Below the pieces are notes generated by a model. It did no database searches. It was not told the origin of the DNA and saw only the letters and a list, made by a program, of their open reading frames with translations. This document shows, one piece after another, positions 61,066 through 64,000 of a DNA stretch of 64,000 nt. Each line of letters begins with the position of its first letter. Position 1 is the stretch's first letter. A program made the translations under genes and the position numbers. This stretch comes from Apostichopus japonicus (taxonomy: Eukaryota; Echinodermata; Holothuroidea; Aspidochirotida; Stichopodidae), in assembly GCF_037975245.1 (NCBI RefSeq), contig NC_092564.1, forward strand, positions 5,446,484-5,510,483, read 5' to 3'.

Positions 61066-61392
61066 GTCATGTGATTGGGCTTGAGAGAGTATCTAGTTGT
61101 TAGAATATCCGTGTAAGGGGACTGGGCTTGAGAGGACATCTAATTGTTAGAATCTCGATTGAGAGGGAATGGGCTTGAGAGGGCATCTAGTTGTTAGAAT
61201 CTCCATGTAAGGGGACTGGGCTTGAGAAGGCATCTAGTTGTTAGAATCTCCGTGTAAGGGGACAAGGCTTGAGAGGGCATCTAGTTGTGAGAATATCCAT
61301 GTAAGGGGACTGGGTTTGAAAGGGCATATTATAGTTGATAGAATCTCGATGTAAGGTAACTGGGCTTGAGAGGGCATATGGTTGTTTGGTTT
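61066..61392. repeat. 47-bp tandem repeat, about seven units
   Basis: Landmarks of GGGCTTGAGAGGGCATCTAG type recur at 61077, 61124, 61170, 61217, 61264, 61311 and 61361. Units also share TTGTTAGAATCTCC and GTAAGGGGAC. Confidence 0.9.
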
Positions 61393-62527
61393 CCATGTCC
61401 AGGCCATATCTTGGGTAATTTTCTTATAAAATACCTTATTATGAACACATTTGTTTGTTTTTTGTATAGCTAATTTGATTTTTTTTTAAAGTATGGGAGG
61501 ATGGGCGGGGATGCCGCTGCAACGTATGTAGCAAAACAGTACAGTACAGTTTTACAACCACAAACATAAAGTTGTAGGAGCACTAAAGGGCTGCTGCGTT
61601 ATCTTAGTATAATGTATGCAACGGAACCAGCTTCTACAGCCACGTTACAGGAAGGCTAACAATTATTGGTTTAAAATATTGATCTGTTAAACTCATATGT
61701 GGTGAGCAAAAACCTCGCTAAGATTGCGGCATGATAAATGGTTAAAAAAGAAGAAGATTAAACCAAACTTCCAAACTTAATAAGCGTCCTTTGAAATAGA
61801 TTTTTCCTTTCTTCTTGAGGATGATGACGACATCGCAGTGTATAACTCAATAGAACTACCTCTGCATCAAGTTTGACAATGAGATGACACGATTTTGACA
61901 AATTTATTCGATTTTTGTGGTATCGACGTCATTATTATCCACAAAGAAAAATTTTAGAATCTATCATCACCGAAGCAAACTAGAAATCAATTTTGTATTT
62001 CCTGTGCTTCCCTTAAAATTAAATTATACCAACGAAACAGACCAACCACATTCACATGCGCATACAACCATATTATTTGTGGTGTGAAAATTCTTTGGGC
62101 GTTAATTGCATTTTGAGCAAATTATGGAATCGTAAATGTCACGTGACTGAACATCAAACATACTCTCCAAGCAAACTATCAGCCTATGCTGATTTAATTG
62201 CGTTTTCTTTCATTTTTTTTTATCTCCGGCCTATGAGTGTTTGGAGAAAGGTTTGTTACTTTGATATCTTCACAGAAAATGTATAAAGTAACAAAAGCTT
62301 GCAGTCCGTCTGCCATTGATAACGTAGGCCTGCACTTACAAAGACTCACATTTAGTGAAATATGTTTTTATCATTACTGCCATAAAATATGTATATGGTT
62401 CTACGTACAAAGGCGTTGAAGTAACATATGAAGTGGCCATTTAAAAAACAAATATTTATATATATATATATATATAAATGAAAATCGTAATGAGTTGGAA
62501 AATCAAGAACAGTGAAAAAACTTCCAG
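61393..62527. other. Gene-free DNA upstream of the recognised decarboxylase exons
   Basis: No supported coding exon, RNA gene or element. A short (TA)n run lies at about 62456-62475. Confidence 0.3.
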
Positions 62528-62669
62528 CCTCCACCGGGATTCGAACCCGGGCCTCCCGCTCTGTACGCTGACACCCTAACCACTAGGCTATATGGACGCT
62601 GATTGTATGTCCAGAGGTTCGAAACCGGTAAGGAAGGTCGTAATTCCACTGTAGGCGTTTGTCACCTGT
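62528..62669 (-). repeat. tRNA-derived SINE copy 2
   Basis: Same unit as 54951-55096, same orientation, with A box TAGCCTAGTGGTTAGGGTG and B box GGTTCGAATCC (62537-62547). This copy lacks the two small insertions of copy 1 (ATA in the A-box region and TATA before the tail). Confidence 0.8.
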
Positions 62670-64000
62670 TATAATCGTAGTAATATTCAGGCCCACTGAT
62701 TCAGCTACTTACTTTGTTTGGCAGATGCAATTTGCTAAATTTAGCCTATAGCCTCTTACAAGCCTACAGTTGGACACTGCGTAATAAAATACATATCGCC
62801 TACCTAACCGCACTCGATGGAGTGTCACGAACCGTATGCACAACAACGTTGACAACGTTTGTTCTCATCCTTTCTATGATTCGTCCTAAGCTGTTGCACG
62901 AAAAGCATGTTATGAAGCTAAGCTAGCAATCGTACGTGATGCGCGCTTCCTATAAATAATTATTACACTGCTAATTCACTGCGATAACGATATTTATTTT
63001 TAGGCCACTGCACATCTGGCTGTCTTACAAAATATGGAAGTTTATATTGTCCATCAGTTAAGTTCGTTAAATGAATTTAAGTCCAGACATTGGAAAATAA
63101 ACAAGAGTCATCTTACTGGAAAAACTTGTAAAAGAGCACTATGTTTGTCTTTCTGATATCATATGTAAAAGAACATGTAAAAGAATTCAAACAGGAAACA
63201 AAATCTGCTCATAATATGATATCATATGATAACGATTAAACTGGCAAAATATTGCACCAGATCGCATCTGAGGAAGGACCTTCAATTGTTCAAAGAAATC
63301 TCCCGTTAGACCCCTCCCCCATATCAATCGCAGTATGTGCTCCCCCCCCCCCCTTTCAAATTCCTGGCTACGTCGCTGAATCCGAGTGGACTCGGAATCG
63401 AAGCTAGTGGAATCGTACTTGGGAGAGATGTTTTCCAATATACAGCGCTTTCTTTTTTCATTCGCTTCACTTTACTTTTCGGATTCCCATTCGGGGGTAA
63501 GAAGAAAGACAGACTTCTGCACCTACTCAAGTATTACTTTCGACTACAGAGTAAGTGTCACATGAGATTTATTTTAGTTGGAGGGGAGGGGGTGGTTATA
63601 CTCTAAAGGATCGAGAAAGTTGCAGGAACAGGCAGATTTTTTTCATTAATGCACTTCACTTTCGTTTTGCTTCCCATTAGGGCGTAAGAAGAGTGAATAT
63701 CACCCCCACGACACGATTGTTAAATATCTTCTGATATAAACGCTGACAGTAAATGGCCTAACCTTGTAAGAATAAAATGTTTGTTTCCTCAGATATCTTT
63801 CCATTTTCCGGCAATAGTCTTGTTTCATGTCTGATTTTCCTACGGTATTTATCTCACCCAAGAATCCCTAGCAGAGATACAAGTGACGTAAGGCAACATT
63901 TCGAAGAAATAAAACAAGAACCGAACTGCATTTCAAGTTGCAGTGCCCTTAAGCCCATATGGTACGCACACGTTGTGAGTGGCAATTCGAGTGTGTCCTT
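62670..64000. other. Window end: no supported gene
   Basis: No recognised exon. A transposon-end-like block (C-run, then TTCAAATTCCTGGCTACGTC) lies at about 63343-63375, resembling the DNA-transposon termini at 33303-35254. Confidence 0.3.

Noticed and set aside
62783-62935. Minus-strand stretch reading ...RIIERMRTNVVNVVVHTVRDTPSSAV followed by GTAGGC, as a possible N-terminal decarboxylase exon
   Set aside because: The similarity to the CSAD/GADL1 N-terminus is only hydrophobic pattern, it ends in phase 2 while the next recognised exon needs phase 1, and no bridging exon was found.

Overview
This window is spliced, intron-rich eukaryotic nuclear DNA from an animal. Two of its three host genes are metazoan or metazoan-style orthologues (KANSL2-like and PPIP5K-like) and the third is a PLP-dependent acidic amino-acid decarboxylase. 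The repeat content (hAT-type MITEs, tRNA-derived SINE-like units, a Ty3/gypsy element, long G/C homopolymers) fits a marine invertebrate. An echinoderm or another invertebrate deuterostome is my guess, but nothing here proves it.

Layout. (1) 317-4533, + strand: the last four coding exons and 3' UTR of a KANSL2-like gene; its 5' part lies before the window. (2) 6129-31482, - strand: a complete PPIP5K/VIP1 inositol-pyrophosphate kinase gene. It has 22 constitutive coding exons whose phases all join, giving about 1203 aa, plus a candidate 30-nt microexon. It is tail-to-tail with KANSL2. Its introns hold at least three short DNA-transposon copies with recognisable target-site duplications (18830-19241, 23589-23753, 27146-27520), two SINE-like units and a 115-bp tandem repeat. 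(3) 31483-40570: gene-free repeat-rich DNA, with a hammerhead-ribozyme-like motif (32486-32524), a composite TIR element (33303-35254) that carries a 123-nt pure purine tract, and a 5'-truncated LINE relic. (4) 40763-60317, - strand: eleven exons of a CSAD/GADL1/GAD-family decarboxylase. The C-terminus is complete; the first coding exon or exons were not found. (5) 41911-50517, + strand: a full-length Ty3/gypsy LTR retrotransposon inserted antisense in an intron of that decarboxylase gene. Its two 1122-bp LTRs differ at one position by eye, and it has a 4-bp TSD, a PBS, a PPT, intact gag and intact pol. A G GGA AAC slippery heptamer sits in exactly the right phase for -1 frameshifting. (6) 60318-64000: upstream or intronic DNA of the decarboxylase gene with tandem repeats and a SINE copy.

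The host genes are unrelated in pathway: chromatin acetylation (NSL complex), inositol pyrophosphate signalling, and taurine/GABA-type amine synthesis. The strongest non-routine observations are the young, apparently intact LTR element with its frameshift site, the 79-bp duplicated, intron-like architecture inside its LTRs, the hammerhead-like motif, and the PPIP5K microexon. Exon boundaries were worked out by hand from reading frame, splice signals and remembered family sequences. No alignment or transcript data were available.
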